Source of the DNA: Chloroflexi bacterium UBA4730
GTDB taxonomy: Bacteria; Chloroflexota; Limnocylindria; P2-11E
Reading direction: 5' to 3'
NCBI GenBank assembly: GCA_002404155.1
Contig: DHJC01000001.1
Location: 1-39,192, forward strand
Length of the DNA: 39,192 bases
A model generated the notes under the pieces. It saw only the letters and a list, made by a program, of their open reading frames with translations. It was not told the origin of the DNA and made no database searches. Numbering within the stretch: position 1 is the stretch's first letter; every line of letters begins with the position of its first letter. This document shows, piece after piece, positions 16,081-22,919 of this stretch. The translations under genes and the position numbers were made by a program.

Positions 16081-17132
16081 TTTTCAGGCACCCGCATCCC
16101 GAGGATGCCGGTCGGACGGAAGACGAGGACGAGGACGAGGATCGCGAAGATGAGCACCTGGGTCCAGGCGGTGTCGAAGTAGCCATCCGAGAGCGACTGG
16201 ATCATCCCGATCACGAGGCCGCCGAGCGCCGCGCCCTGGATGTTGCCGATGCCGCCGAACACCGCCGCCGTGAATGCGACGAGGCCGGCGGTGAAACCCT
16301 GGTCGAAGGTGATGGTGTTGTAGTAGAGGCCGAAGATCATCCCGCCAGCGCCGGCGAGCAGCGCGCCGATGAAGAAGGTCGCGGCGATCGTCCGGTTGAT
16401 GTCGATGCCCATGAGCTGCGCGGCGTCGCGGTCCTGCGCGGTGGCGCGCATCGCCTTGCCGAGCTTCGTGCGCTCGACGAACAGCGAGAGCGCCACCATC
16501 AGGACGATCGCGATGGCGATGACCGCGAGGTCCTTGAAGCCGATGGCCGGCCCGTTCGCGCCACCGAGCTCGATCCCGGCCGTGGGCAGCACGTTCGGGT
16601 AGTGGAGGTTGAACGGCCCGCGCCAGAGGTACATCACGCCCTCGAGGACGAACGACATGCCGACCGCGGTGATGAGGGGCGTGAGCCGCGGCGCGTGCCG
16701 GAGCGGCCGGTAGGCGACGCGCTCGATCGTCACGTTGACGACGGCGCACGCGACCATCGAGATCACCAGGATGGCGAGGAGGGGCAGGATCAGTCCGGCG
16801 CCGGAGACGCTGCCGCCCTCGGTGACGCCAAAGGTCGGCAGGAGCCACAGCGAGATGAAGCCGCCGAGCGTGAAGACGTCGCCGTGCGCGAAGTTGATGA
16901 GCTCGACGATGCCGTAGACCATCGTGTATCCGAGCGCGATCAGCGCGAAGATCGATCCGTTCGCGAGCCCGTACACGAGGATCTGGACGAAGTACGCGGG
17001 CCCGAGGGTCGCCACCTTCGTCGCGAGGATGATCACGGCGATCGCGATGATGAGGAAGAGCGTCGCGTTGAGGAGCTTGCCGCGGCTACCGGCAAGGAGC
17101 CGCGTGCGCGCGTTGGCGACGCTCGAGACCAC
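16077..17132 (-). CDS. livH: Branched-chain amino-acid ABC transporter permease LivH
   Basis: A 351-residue permease. The N-terminus is basic, then the first helix; LANGSIFALIALGYTMVYGIVELINFAHGDVFTLGGF is the diagnostic LivH segment, and GKAMRATAQDRDAAQLMGID is the coupling loop to the ATPases. The start is GTG 17132, after GGAGGAAGG. It lies 93 bases downstream of livK with a strong hairpin between them. Confidence 0.93.
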   Translation of the reverse strand: MVSSVANARTRLLAGSRGKLLNATLFLIIAIAVIILATKVATLGPAYFVQILVYGLANGSIFALIALGYTMVYGIVELINFAHGDVFTLGGFISLWLLPTFGVTEGGSVSGAGLILPLLAILVISMVACAVVNVTIERVAYRPLRHAPRLTPLITAVGMSFVLEGVMYLWRGPFNLHYPNVLPTAGIELGGANGPAIGFKDLAVIAIAIVLMVALSLFVERTKLGKAMRATAQDRDAAQLMGIDINRTIAATFFIGALLAGAGGMIFGLYYNTITFDQGFTAGLVAFTAAVFGGIGNIQGAALGGLVIGMIQSLSDGYFDTAWTQVLIFAILVLVLVFRPTGILGMRVPEK

Positions 17133-17180
17133 TACGCCTTCCTCCGCTGTGCGAGCGCTATTCGAGGGGCGCTAGGAATG

Positions 17181-17210
17181 GAAGGAGGGGGCGTCGCCGC
17201 CCCCTCCTTC
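17181..17210 (-). terminator. livK-livH intergenic hairpin, likely attenuator
   Basis: GAAGGAGGGGGC (17181-17192) and GCCCCCTCCTTC (17199-17210) form a perfect stem of 12 bp, 13 with the closing G-C, around a tetraloop TCGC. No T-tract follows on the - strand, so it is more likely a partial terminator or mRNA 3'-end stabiliser that keeps livK transcript above the permease genes. Such hairpins after binding-protein genes are common in ABC operons. Confidence 0.65.
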
Positions 17211-17225
17211 GATCGATCGTCGTCG

Positions 17226-18506
17226 CTATTGGCCGACGCTGAACTGGCTCTGGAAGGTCCACACCGCTGGTGTGCCCTTCGACGCCCAGAACGCCATGGT
17301 CGCGGACTTGGGGTCGCCGTTGGCGTCGAACGCGTACGTGCCGACGGTGCCCTTCAGGCCGCTGGTCGCCTGGACCGCGTCGATGACCTGCTGACGGGTC
17401 GGCACTTTGCCGCCCGCGGCGTCGATCGCGCGCTTGATCGCGTCGACGAGGATGAACGCGCAGTCGTAGGCCGGGAAGGTGTACGCACCGAGGTCAGAGG
17501 CCTTGGGGTACGCCTGCTTGAAGGCCGCGACGATGCTGGCCGCGTCCGGGTTCTGCGCCGCGTCGCCGGCGGCGTTGGTGAAGTACATGTTCGCGGTGTT
17601 GCTGCCGGAGTCCTTGAGGCACTGGTCATCGCCGATGCCGTCGGGGCCGGTGAACGGAACGTCGAGGATGCCCTGCATCTGGCTACGGACGATGCAGGCC
17701 TTGGTGGCCGAGGTGGCGCCGGCGTAGATCGCCTGGGCGCCAGCCGCCTTGGCCGCGTTGATGAACGGCTTGAAGTCGTTGGTCGTCTTCCAGTCGAAGT
17801 CGGAGCGGTTCGTGAGCACGCCGCCGGTCGCGGTGAGACGCTTCACGAAGTTGTCCGCGACGCCCTTACCGAAGGTCTCGTTGTCCGAGAACACGGCGAC
17901 CTTGGTGAGCTTGAGCGTCTTGATGATGTAGTCCGCCATCGCCGGGCCCTGGACGGTGTCCGGAGCCGCGATGCGGAAGTAGTTGTTCTTACCGGTCGGA
18001 CGGAGCGCCGCCGGCTGCGGGTCGCAGTACGGGAACGTCTGGGTGAGGCACTCGTTGGTGTTCGCGGGGCTCATCATCGCGAGAGGCCCCTGGTTCGCGA
18101 TCGGGATCTCAGCCCGGGCGACGTTCGAGTTGAACGGCCCGACCATCGCGATGACCTTCGGGTCGGACAGCATCTGCTGCACGTTCTGCGCGCCCTTCTG
18201 GGGGTCGTGCACGCCGTTCACGGTGTCGTCGAACGGCTTGAACGTGATCGTGATGCCTTTGTAGCTCTTGGTCTGCGCGATCGCGAACGCCGCGCCGTTC
18301 TGGGTCGGCAAGCCGCTCGAGGCGTCCGCACCAGAGGTCGGCAGGTCGCTCGCGATGATGACCTCACCGACCGCGGTCGCGGCGGTCGTGGCCGCTGCGC
18401 CCGACGGGGTAGAGGTCGTGCCGGACGTGCCGCCGCCGCCACAGGCTGCCGCAACGAGTGCGATAGCCGTGAGGACGGCAGTCATGGAAAGCCAGCGCTT
18501 CTGCAT
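17226..18506 (-). CDS. livK: Branched-chain amino-acid ABC transporter substrate-binding lipoprotein
   Basis: A 426-residue periplasmic-binding-protein type 1 of the LivK family. A lipoprotein signal peptide is visible: MQKRWLSMTAVLTAIALVAAAC with the lipid-modified cysteine at residue 22, followed by a Gly/Ser/Thr-rich linker. The mature part starts VGEVIIASDLPTSGADA and includes KVIAMVGPFNSNVA and the VAVFSDNETFGKGVAD segment of the family. The start is ATG 18506 with GGGAGGACCT directly upstream; an upstream in-frame ATG at 18551 lacks one. It would deliver leucine, isoleucine, valine or a related amino acid to LivHMGF. Confidence 0.92.
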   Translation of the reverse strand: MQKRWLSMTAVLTAIALVAAACGGGGTSGTTSTPSGAAATTAATAVGEVIIASDLPTSGADASSGLPTQNGAAFAIAQTKSYKGITITFKPFDDTVNGVHDPQKGAQNVQQMLSDPKVIAMVGPFNSNVARAEIPIANQGPLAMMSPANTNECLTQTFPYCDPQPAALRPTGKNNYFRIAAPDTVQGPAMADYIIKTLKLTKVAVFSDNETFGKGVADNFVKRLTATGGVLTNRSDFDWKTTNDFKPFINAAKAAGAQAIYAGATSATKACIVRSQMQGILDVPFTGPDGIGDDQCLKDSGSNTANMYFTNAAGDAAQNPDAASIVAAFKQAYPKASDLGAYTFPAYDCAFILVDAIKRAIDAAGGKVPTRQQVIDAVQATSGLKGTVGTYAFDANGDPKSATMAFWASKGTPAVWTFQSQFSVGQ

Positions 18507-18614
18507 AGGTCCTCCCTCGCGATTTGGGTGCGCCGAAGCCCGGCCCCCCATCCTTGGGCCCGTTGGGCCCCGTGACGCCTGAGCGTACGAGCACCCCCTA
18601 GGCTCGTCAACGAA

Positions 18615-19583
18615 ATGACCGTGCGGCTCCTACGCGCCGCGGACCTTCCATTGGTGTGCCCGATGAGCGACGCGATCAGCGCGGTTGCCGACGGTTTCGC
18701 GGCACTTTCCAGTGGTCAGGCCACCGTGCCGGTCCGCCTCACGGTTCCGCTCCGGCATGACGGCATGGCCCTCACGATGCCCGCCGCCCTTGCCGGCTCC
18801 TCCTCGTATTCAGTAAAGGTGGTCACGGTGGCGCCGGGGAACGCTCTGGCCGGGCGCCCGCTGGTCATGGCGACGGTCCTCCTGGGCGATGCCGTGACCG
18901 GTGAGCTCCTCGCGATCCTCGACGGGACCGCCCTGACCGCGCTGCGGACCGGGGCGGCCGGCGGCGTCGCCGCCCGCGAGCTGAGCCGGGCCGACTCGAG
19001 CCGCGCCGCGCTTTTCGGGGCGGGGGCCCAGGCCCGCGCGCAGCTGCTCGCCCTCGCGGCGGTCCGACCGATCAGGGAGGTCCGCGTCGTGACGCGCGAC
19101 CCGTTGCATGCGGCCGCCCTGGGCGCCTGGGCCGCGCAGGAGCGCGCGCTCTCCGGTGTCGCGATCCGGCCGTGCGCCCCGACGGCTGCCCTTGCGGATG
19201 CGGACGTCGTGGTGACGGCGACCACCAGCCGGACCCCGGTGTTCCAGGGAGCCTGGCTCGCCGCCGGCGTGCACGTCACGGCGGTCGGCTCGTTCAGGCC
19301 GGAGATGCGCGAGCTCGACGACGAGACGCTGCGTGGCGCCCGCCTCGTCGTGGACCAGCGTGCCGGTGCCCTGGCCGAAGCGGGCGAGCTCCGCGGACGG
19401 AGCCCGGAGGATGTGGTCGAGCTCGGAGAGATCCTCTCGGGTCGCGCGCCGGGCCGGACGGCCGACGCGCAGCGCACGGTCTTCAAGAGCGTCGGCAACG
19501 CGATCCAGGACCTGGTCGTCGCCGCACGGGCCCTCGAGCGCGCCCGCGAGCTCGGGATTGGCGAGGAGATCGCCTTCCCATGA
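18615..19583 (+). CDS. Ornithine cyclodeaminase / mu-crystallin family protein
   Basis: A 322-residue NAD(P)-dependent protein. The N-terminal half forms the dimer barrel (VPVRLTVPLRHDGMALTMPA) and the substrate Lys region (YSVKVVTVAPGN); LDGTALTALRTGAAGGVAA is the family's most conserved segment, followed by the Rossmann loop LFGAGAQARAQL and VTATTSRTPVF. Family members act on ornithine, alanine, pyrroline-2-carboxylate or related imines; the substrate cannot be read here. The ATG has no Shine-Dalgarno; a TAGGCT box lies ten bases upstream, so a leaderless transcript is possible. It is transcribed divergently from livK and heads the DM13-nth group. Confidence 0.88.
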   Translation: MTVRLLRAADLPLVCPMSDAISAVADGFAALSSGQATVPVRLTVPLRHDGMALTMPAALAGSSSYSVKVVTVAPGNALAGRPLVMATVLLGDAVTGELLAILDGTALTALRTGAAGGVAARELSRADSSRAALFGAGAQARAQLLALAAVRPIREVRVVTRDPLHAAALGAWAAQERALSGVAIRPCAPTAALADADVVVTATTSRTPVFQGAWLAAGVHVTAVGSFRPEMRELDDETLRGARLVVDQRAGALAEAGELRGRSPEDVVELGEILSGRAPGRTADAQRTVFKSVGNAIQDLVVAARALERARELGIGEEIAFP

Positions 19584-19692
19584 GCCTTCGCGCCGGCGCG
19601 ATCGCCGGGATCGACCCGCGCCATCCGCCGCGCCCGCGCCGGCCCCGTCGGCGTCCACCGATGCCGAGACCGCCGAGTCGCTGTCGGGTCCG

Positions 19693-20019
19693 GTGGCGGT
19701 CGCGCGAGGCGAGCTCGGGTACGTGGACGCGATCCACAACGGCACCGGCGCGGTCCTGCTCGTGCGCACCGGTGACGTCACGGTCCTCCGATTCGAGAAC
19801 GTCGCGATCACGCACGCACCCGACGGGCACGCGTACCTCTCGCGAGAGACCGGCGGCAAATGGAGCGAGTCGGCCAGCGTCTACCTCGGCCCGTTGAAGG
19901 CGACCAACGGCTCCGTCAACTACACCGTGCCCGCGGACGTCGAGCTCTCGTTGTACACGGGCGTCATCGTGTGGTGCCGGCAGTTTTCCGTGCTCGTGAC
20001 GTGGGCGGACCTGCGCTGA
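19693..20019 (+). CDS. DM13-domain protein, N-terminus unresolved
   Basis: The frame encodes a DM13 domain: GTGAVLLVRTGDVTVLRFENVAI, APDGHAYLS, GSVNYTVPADVELSLYTGVIVWC and RQFSVLVTWADL. DM13 modules are small, usually exported, electron-transfer or binding domains with a conserved Cys in the VIWC motif, present here. The frame is open upstream through a Pro/Ala/Ser-rich linker (PAPSAAPAPAPSASTD) that normally follows a signal peptide or lipobox, but no signal peptide lies in this or adjacent frames. GTG 19693 is the first plausible start and gives 108 residues; the linker would then be untranslated. A lost start or indel after the previous gene's stop (19583) is likely. Confidence 0.6.
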   Translation: MAVARGELGYVDAIHNGTGAVLLVRTGDVTVLRFENVAITHAPDGHAYLSRETGGKWSESASVYLGPLKATNGSVNYTVPADVELSLYTGVIVWCRQFSVLVTWADLR

Positions 20020-20762
20020 AGCCCGCGACGCGGAAGACGAAGCCGTACCTGCCGAAGGTCACGCCCGACCTCCGGGCGCGTGCGCGGAAGGTCCTCGGGC
20101 GCCTCGAGAAGGCGTACCCCGACTGGGGTCCGACGCTCGAGTTCGCGGATCCGCTCCAGCTCCTGGTCGCGACGATCCTCGCGGCACAGGCCCGGGACGA
20201 GCGGATCAACGAGGTGACCCGGACGGTCGTGTTCCCGAAGTACCGGACCGCCGCCGATTACGTCGCGGTGGCGGTGTCGGTGCTCGAGCGCGACCTCAAG
20301 CCGACGGGCTTCTTCCGCCAGAAGACCAGGGCGGTGAAAGGAGCGGCGCTCGGCATCGTCGAGCGCTTCGCCGGGGAGGTCCCACGCGACATGGAGGGGC
20401 TCACCTCGCTCCCCGGGGTCGGGCGGAAGACCGCCTCGATCGTCCTGGCGAACGCGTTCGGCGTACCGGCGATCGCCGTCGACCGGCACGTTGCCCGGGT
20501 CGCCGGACGGCTCGGCTTCACCCGCCAGGAGGACCCCGACAAGATCGAACAGGACCTCCGGGCGGTCTTCCAGCAGAAAGATTGGGTCAAGACGACCTGG
20601 AATTTGATCCTCCATGGACGCCGGATCTGCAACCCGACCCCCAAATGCCCCGCGTGCCCGGTCATCGACCTCTGTCCCTATCCACGGAAGACGAAGGCCC
20701 CTAGCTCCGCGTCGCGAGCCACCCTCCGAGCGCCGCGAGGACGAGCAGCAGCACGTCGCTGA
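20001..20762 (+). CDS. nth: Endonuclease III (HhH-GPD DNA glycosylase/AP lyase)
   Basis: A 253-residue base-excision repair enzyme for oxidised pyrimidines. The helix-hairpin-helix has the catalytic lysine (LPGVGRKTASIVLANAFG) and the catalytic aspartate follows (AIAVDRHVARVAGRLG). A 4Fe-4S cluster loop is present as C-x5-C-x2-C-x5-C (CNPTPKCPACPVIDLC), one residue shorter in its first spacer than the E. coli form. The start GTG 20001 overlaps the DM13 gene by 19 bases. The C-terminus runs about 25 residues past the usual end and overlaps the convergent membrane-protein gene by 62 bases. Confidence 0.9.
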   Translation: MGGPALKPATRKTKPYLPKVTPDLRARARKVLGRLEKAYPDWGPTLEFADPLQLLVATILAAQARDERINEVTRTVVFPKYRTAADYVAVAVSVLERDLKPTGFFRQKTRAVKGAALGIVERFAGEVPRDMEGLTSLPGVGRKTASIVLANAFGVPAIAVDRHVARVAGRLGFTRQEDPDKIEQDLRAVFQQKDWVKTTWNLILHGRRICNPTPKCPACPVIDLCPYPRKTKAPSSASRATLRAPRGRAAARR

Positions 20763-21045
20763 GGAGCGTCGCGACGGTGTCGATCACGACATTCGACACG
20801 GAGGTACTCGCCGCGGTGGTCGCGATCGCGAGCGCGACGACATCGAGCGCGCCGACGATCGCGCCGTGGAAGAGCCCGTCGCGCCCGGCCATGCGGCCCG
20901 CGGCGTAGCCTCCCCCGGCTGCTCCAACCAGCGCGCCGATGGGCGGAAAACCGAGGAAAATCCCCAAAACCGCGACCACTATTGAGAGCGACAGCCCGCT
21001 GATCCCCGCGCGCCAGTCGACGCTCGGCATCGATCGCTCACGCAC
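20701..21045 (-). CDS. Small membrane protein, DUF5518-like
   Basis: A 114-residue protein with about four hydrophobic segments. The Gly-rich stretch PIGALVGAAGGGYAAGRMAGRDGLFHGAIVGAL resembles DUF5518-type proteins (from memory, tentative). Function is unknown. ATG 21045 is used; a second ATG five codons further on is possible. It overlaps the convergent nth gene by 62 bases at its 3' end. Confidence 0.6.
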   Translation of the reverse strand: MRERSMPSVDWRAGISGLSLSIVVAVLGIFLGFPPIGALVGAAGGGYAAGRMAGRDGLFHGAIVGALDVVALAIATTAASTSVSNVVIDTVATLLSDVLLLVLAALGGWLATRS

Positions 21046-21075
21046 GCGAACAAGGGTAGGTCGGGCAAAAAGAAA

Positions 21076-21104
21076 CCGATCCGCTCAGGCCTAGAGCGGA
21101 TCGG
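21076..21104 (-). terminator. Intrinsic terminator, - strand (second of two)
   Basis: CCGATCCGCTC (21076-21086) and GAGCGGATCGG (21094-21104) give a perfect 11-bp stem with a 7-base loop; on the - strand TTTCTTTTT follows. It lies between the lysine-rich mini-gene and the downstream membrane-protein gene. Confidence 0.7.
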
Positions 21105-21142
21105 CGAGATCGCGAAAGGTGCCGGATCGTAAGAACGAAAGA

Positions 21143-21162
21143 GCGACGACCTTCGTCGTCGC
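21143..21162 (-). terminator. Intrinsic terminator of the lysine-rich mini-gene
   Basis: GCGACGAC-CTTC-GTCGTCGC is a perfect 8-bp stem that reads with a stable GAAG tetraloop on the - strand, followed by TCTTTCGTTCTT. It starts 16 bases after the mini-gene stop. Confidence 0.7.
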
Positions 21163-21177
21163 TGTGTGTCCGAAAAA

Positions 21178-21240
21178 CTACTTCTTCTTCGAGGACTTCT
21201 TCTTCGCCGTCTTCTTGGCGGCTTTCTTCTTTGCTGGCAT
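21178..21240 (-). CDS. 20-residue lysine/alanine-rich peptide
   Basis: A tiny gene of 21 codons. The peptide begins MPAKKKAAKK and consists only of Met, Pro, Ala, Lys, Thr and Ser; 13 of the 20 residues are lysine. It is preceded by AGGAGGTGATC, a near-perfect match to the anti-Shine-Dalgarno sequence, about seven bases before the ATG, and followed by two intrinsic terminators, so it has its own compact transcription unit. The composition is like the KKAAKK repeats of histone H1-like or ribosome-associated tails, suggesting nucleic-acid binding (inference). It could also be a chance ORF, but the SD-ATG-terminator layout argues against that. Confidence 0.6.
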   Translation of the reverse strand: MPAKKKAAKKTAKKKSSKKK

Positions 21241-21308
21241 TGGAGATCACCTCCTCCTGGCCACGGATCGATGTTATCTAGACACATTCGCACGCGGAAT
21301 GTCAATAG

Positions 21309-21548
21309 CTAGCGAGGTGCGTCGTGGTCCATCCGGAGTTGCGTCACGATCCGCGTTCGCAGCTCCGCGGGTGCCTTGTCCTCGGTGCAGCAGTCGCGGA
21401 CGCGGGCAAGGAAGCGCTGCTCGATGACGAAGTTGTCGTCGCAGCCGCCGCAGTCGTCGAGGTGCGCGCGCACTTCGGTGACCTCGTCGGGCTTGAGCTC
21501 CCGGTCGAGGTAGGCGTAGAGGCGCTCCAGACAGTCGGGGCAGTCCAT
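21309..21548 (-). CDS. rsrA: RsrA-type zinc-binding anti-sigma factor
   Basis: A 79-residue anti-sigma factor of the mycothiol/redox (RsrA/RshA) type. It begins MDCPDCLERLYAYLDREL, has the HLDDCGGC element (H-x3-C-x2-C of the ZAS domain), and the RVRDCCTEDKAPAELR tail typical of RsrA. In Streptomyces, oxidation of these thiols releases zinc and frees SigR. It lies nine bases downstream of the sigma gene and is surely co-transcribed. Confidence 0.85.
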   Translation of the reverse strand: MDCPDCLERLYAYLDRELKPDEVTEVRAHLDDCGGCDDNFVIEQRFLARVRDCCTEDKAPAELRTRIVTQLRMDHDAPR

Positions 21549-21557
21549 CGGCTCTCC

Positions 21558-22139
21558 CTAGTCCGCCGGCCGCGGCATCGCGCGCGCCGCGACGATCCCA
21601 CGGTCCCGCGCGAGGTCGTACAGGCGCTTCTGCAGGAACTTCCGGCCCCGGTGCAGCCGGCTCATGACCGTTCCGATCGGGATGTCCAGCATCTCGGCGA
21701 TCTCTTTGTAGGAGAACCCCTCGACGTCCAGGAGGACCGTCGTCCGGAACTTCTCGGGCAACGCCTCGAGCGCGTCCTTCACCTCGCTCGAGATCGTCTT
21801 GTCGATGAGCTCCGCTTCGGGGTCGGGTGACGAGGAGCCGGGGCTCACGTCCCGCATGTGGCGGTACAGGATCGACTCTTCGACGTCATCGAGCACCGTC
21901 GTCTCGGGGCGCGCGGCCTTGCGGCGGTACTGGTTAATGAAGGTGTTCGTGAGGATCCGGAACAGCCACGCCTTGAGATTCGTGCCGGGCCTGAACTGCT
22001 CCCGGAAGCGGAATGCCCGGATGTAGGTCTCTTGGACGAGGTCTTCCGCCTCGGCTTCGGAGCGGGTCATCCGCAGTCCCGTCCGGTACAGCGCGTCGAG
22101 GAAGGAGAGCGCCTCGCTCTCGAAGGGATCGGCCGCCAT
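21558..22139 (-). CDS. sigR: ECF sigma factor, SigR/SigH-like
   Basis: A 193-residue extracytoplasmic-function sigma factor. Region 2 is visible as LYRTGLRMTRSEAEAEDLVQETYIRAFRF with LKAWLFRILTNTFINQYRRKARP; region 4 as LPEKFRTTVLLDVEGFSYKEIAEMLDIPIGTVMSRLHRGRKFLQ. The motifs and the adjacent RsrA-type gene place it in the SigR/SigH thiol-stress group (ECF12). A matching GGAAT-N18-CGTT promoter lies directly upstream, implying positive autoregulation. Two base-excision repair genes flank the pair. Confidence 0.9.
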   Translation of the reverse strand: MAADPFESEALSFLDALYRTGLRMTRSEAEAEDLVQETYIRAFRFREQFRPGTNLKAWLFRILTNTFINQYRRKAARPETTVLDDVEESILYRHMRDVSPGSSSPDPEAELIDKTISSEVKDALEALPEKFRTTVLLDVEGFSYKEIAEMLDIPIGTVMSRLHRGRKFLQKRLYDLARDRGIVAARAMPRPAD

Positions 22140-22140
22140 G

Positions 22141-22159
22141 CGTTCACTCTAGGTGAACG
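22141..22159. promoter_or_regulatory. 19-bp palindrome at the sigR start
   Basis: CGTTCAC-TCTAG-GTGAACG is a perfect 7-bp inverted repeat immediately before the sigR ATG (22139). Its right arm includes the -10 box of the sigR promoter, so a bound dimer would block it. No regulator is identified. Confidence 0.45.
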
Positions 22160-22182
22160 TTCCGCGCGTTCCGGCGCATTCC
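22156..22182 (-). promoter_or_regulatory. SigR-type promoter of sigR-rsrA
   Basis: On the - strand GGAAT (22182-22178), 18 bases, then CGTT (22159-22156). This matches the SigR/SigH consensus (GGAAT/C with CGTT or GTT at about 18 bases). The transcript would start near 22149, about ten bases before the ATG. Confidence 0.6.
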
Positions 22183-22199
22183 GCGAGACACTGCGGGGC

Positions 22200-22874
22200 G
22201 TGCCGGCCACGCTTCGGGCGCGTCTTCGCCAGGTCGCTCGGCGGCTCCGCCGGGCGTACGGTGCCCCGCCCGCGCCGCGGCGGCTGCCGCCGCTCGACGA
22301 GCTCGTGCTCACCATCCTTTCTCAGAACACGAACGACACGAATCGCGACCGCGCGTACGCCGACCTCCGCGCGAAGCTCCCGCTGTGGGATGACGTCGCC
22401 GATGCCCCGCTGCCGGTGATCGAGCGCGCGATCCGGAGCGGCGGCCTCGCCCCCACCAAGGCGCCTCGCATCCGCGCGGTGCTCCGTGCGTTGCGCGAGC
22501 GCGGGATCAGGCTGGACGATCGCGCGCTGCGTCGTATTCGCCATGACCGGCTGTTCGACCTGCTCGTGGGACTTCCGGGCGTCGGGCCGAAGACAGCGGC
22601 GTGCGTCCTCCTCTTTTCACTGGATCGCCCGTATTTCCCCGTCGACACGCACGTCCATCGCGTCGCGAACCGCCTCGGCCTCGTGCCGCCGAAAGCCACG
22701 GCGGTGCGGACCCAGGAGCAGCTGCAAGCGGCGCTCGCGGCGGACGAGATGTACGAGGTCCACATGAACCTCATCCGGCACGGCCGGCACGTCTGCGTCG
22801 CGCTCCGCCCCATCTGCTCGCAGTGCGTCCTCAACGACCTCTGTCCGCGGATCGGAGTGGTGCGCTCGCGCTGA
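22200..22874 (+). CDS. Endonuclease III-like HhH-GPD protein (second paralogue)
   Basis: A 224-residue HhH-GPD protein. Catalytic Lys (LVGLPGVGPKTAACVLLF) and Asp (PVDTHVHRVANRLG) are both kept, and the Fe-S loop is C-x6-C-x2-C-x5-C (CVALRPICSQCVLNDLC). It is distinct from the nth gene at 20001: the QNTNDTNRDRAYADL segment and Arg-rich N-terminus mark a separate subfamily. The start GTG 22200 follows a GCGGGGC stretch. It is divergent from sigR, so the 60-base gap may serve both directions. Confidence 0.87.
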   Translation: MPATLRARLRQVARRLRRAYGAPPAPRRLPPLDELVLTILSQNTNDTNRDRAYADLRAKLPLWDDVADAPLPVIERAIRSGGLAPTKAPRIRAVLRALRERGIRLDDRALRRIRHDRLFDLLVGLPGVGPKTAACVLLFSLDRPYFPVDTHVHRVANRLGLVPPKATAVRTQEQLQAALAADEMYEVHMNLIRHGRHVCVALRPICSQCVLNDLCPRIGVVRSR

Positions 22875-22919
22875 GCCGGCTGAGCTGTCTGACGGCGGGC
22901 GGTCCGGGCTCGCCGTTCG

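Noticed and set aside
16602..18575. Long + strand frame across livH and livK
   Set aside because: Arg/Asp/Glu-rich shadow of genuine liv genes.
22141..22159. LexA/SOS box
   Set aside because: The arms are GTTCAC...GTGAAC, the opposite polarity of GAAC-N4-GTTC, with a five-base spacer.
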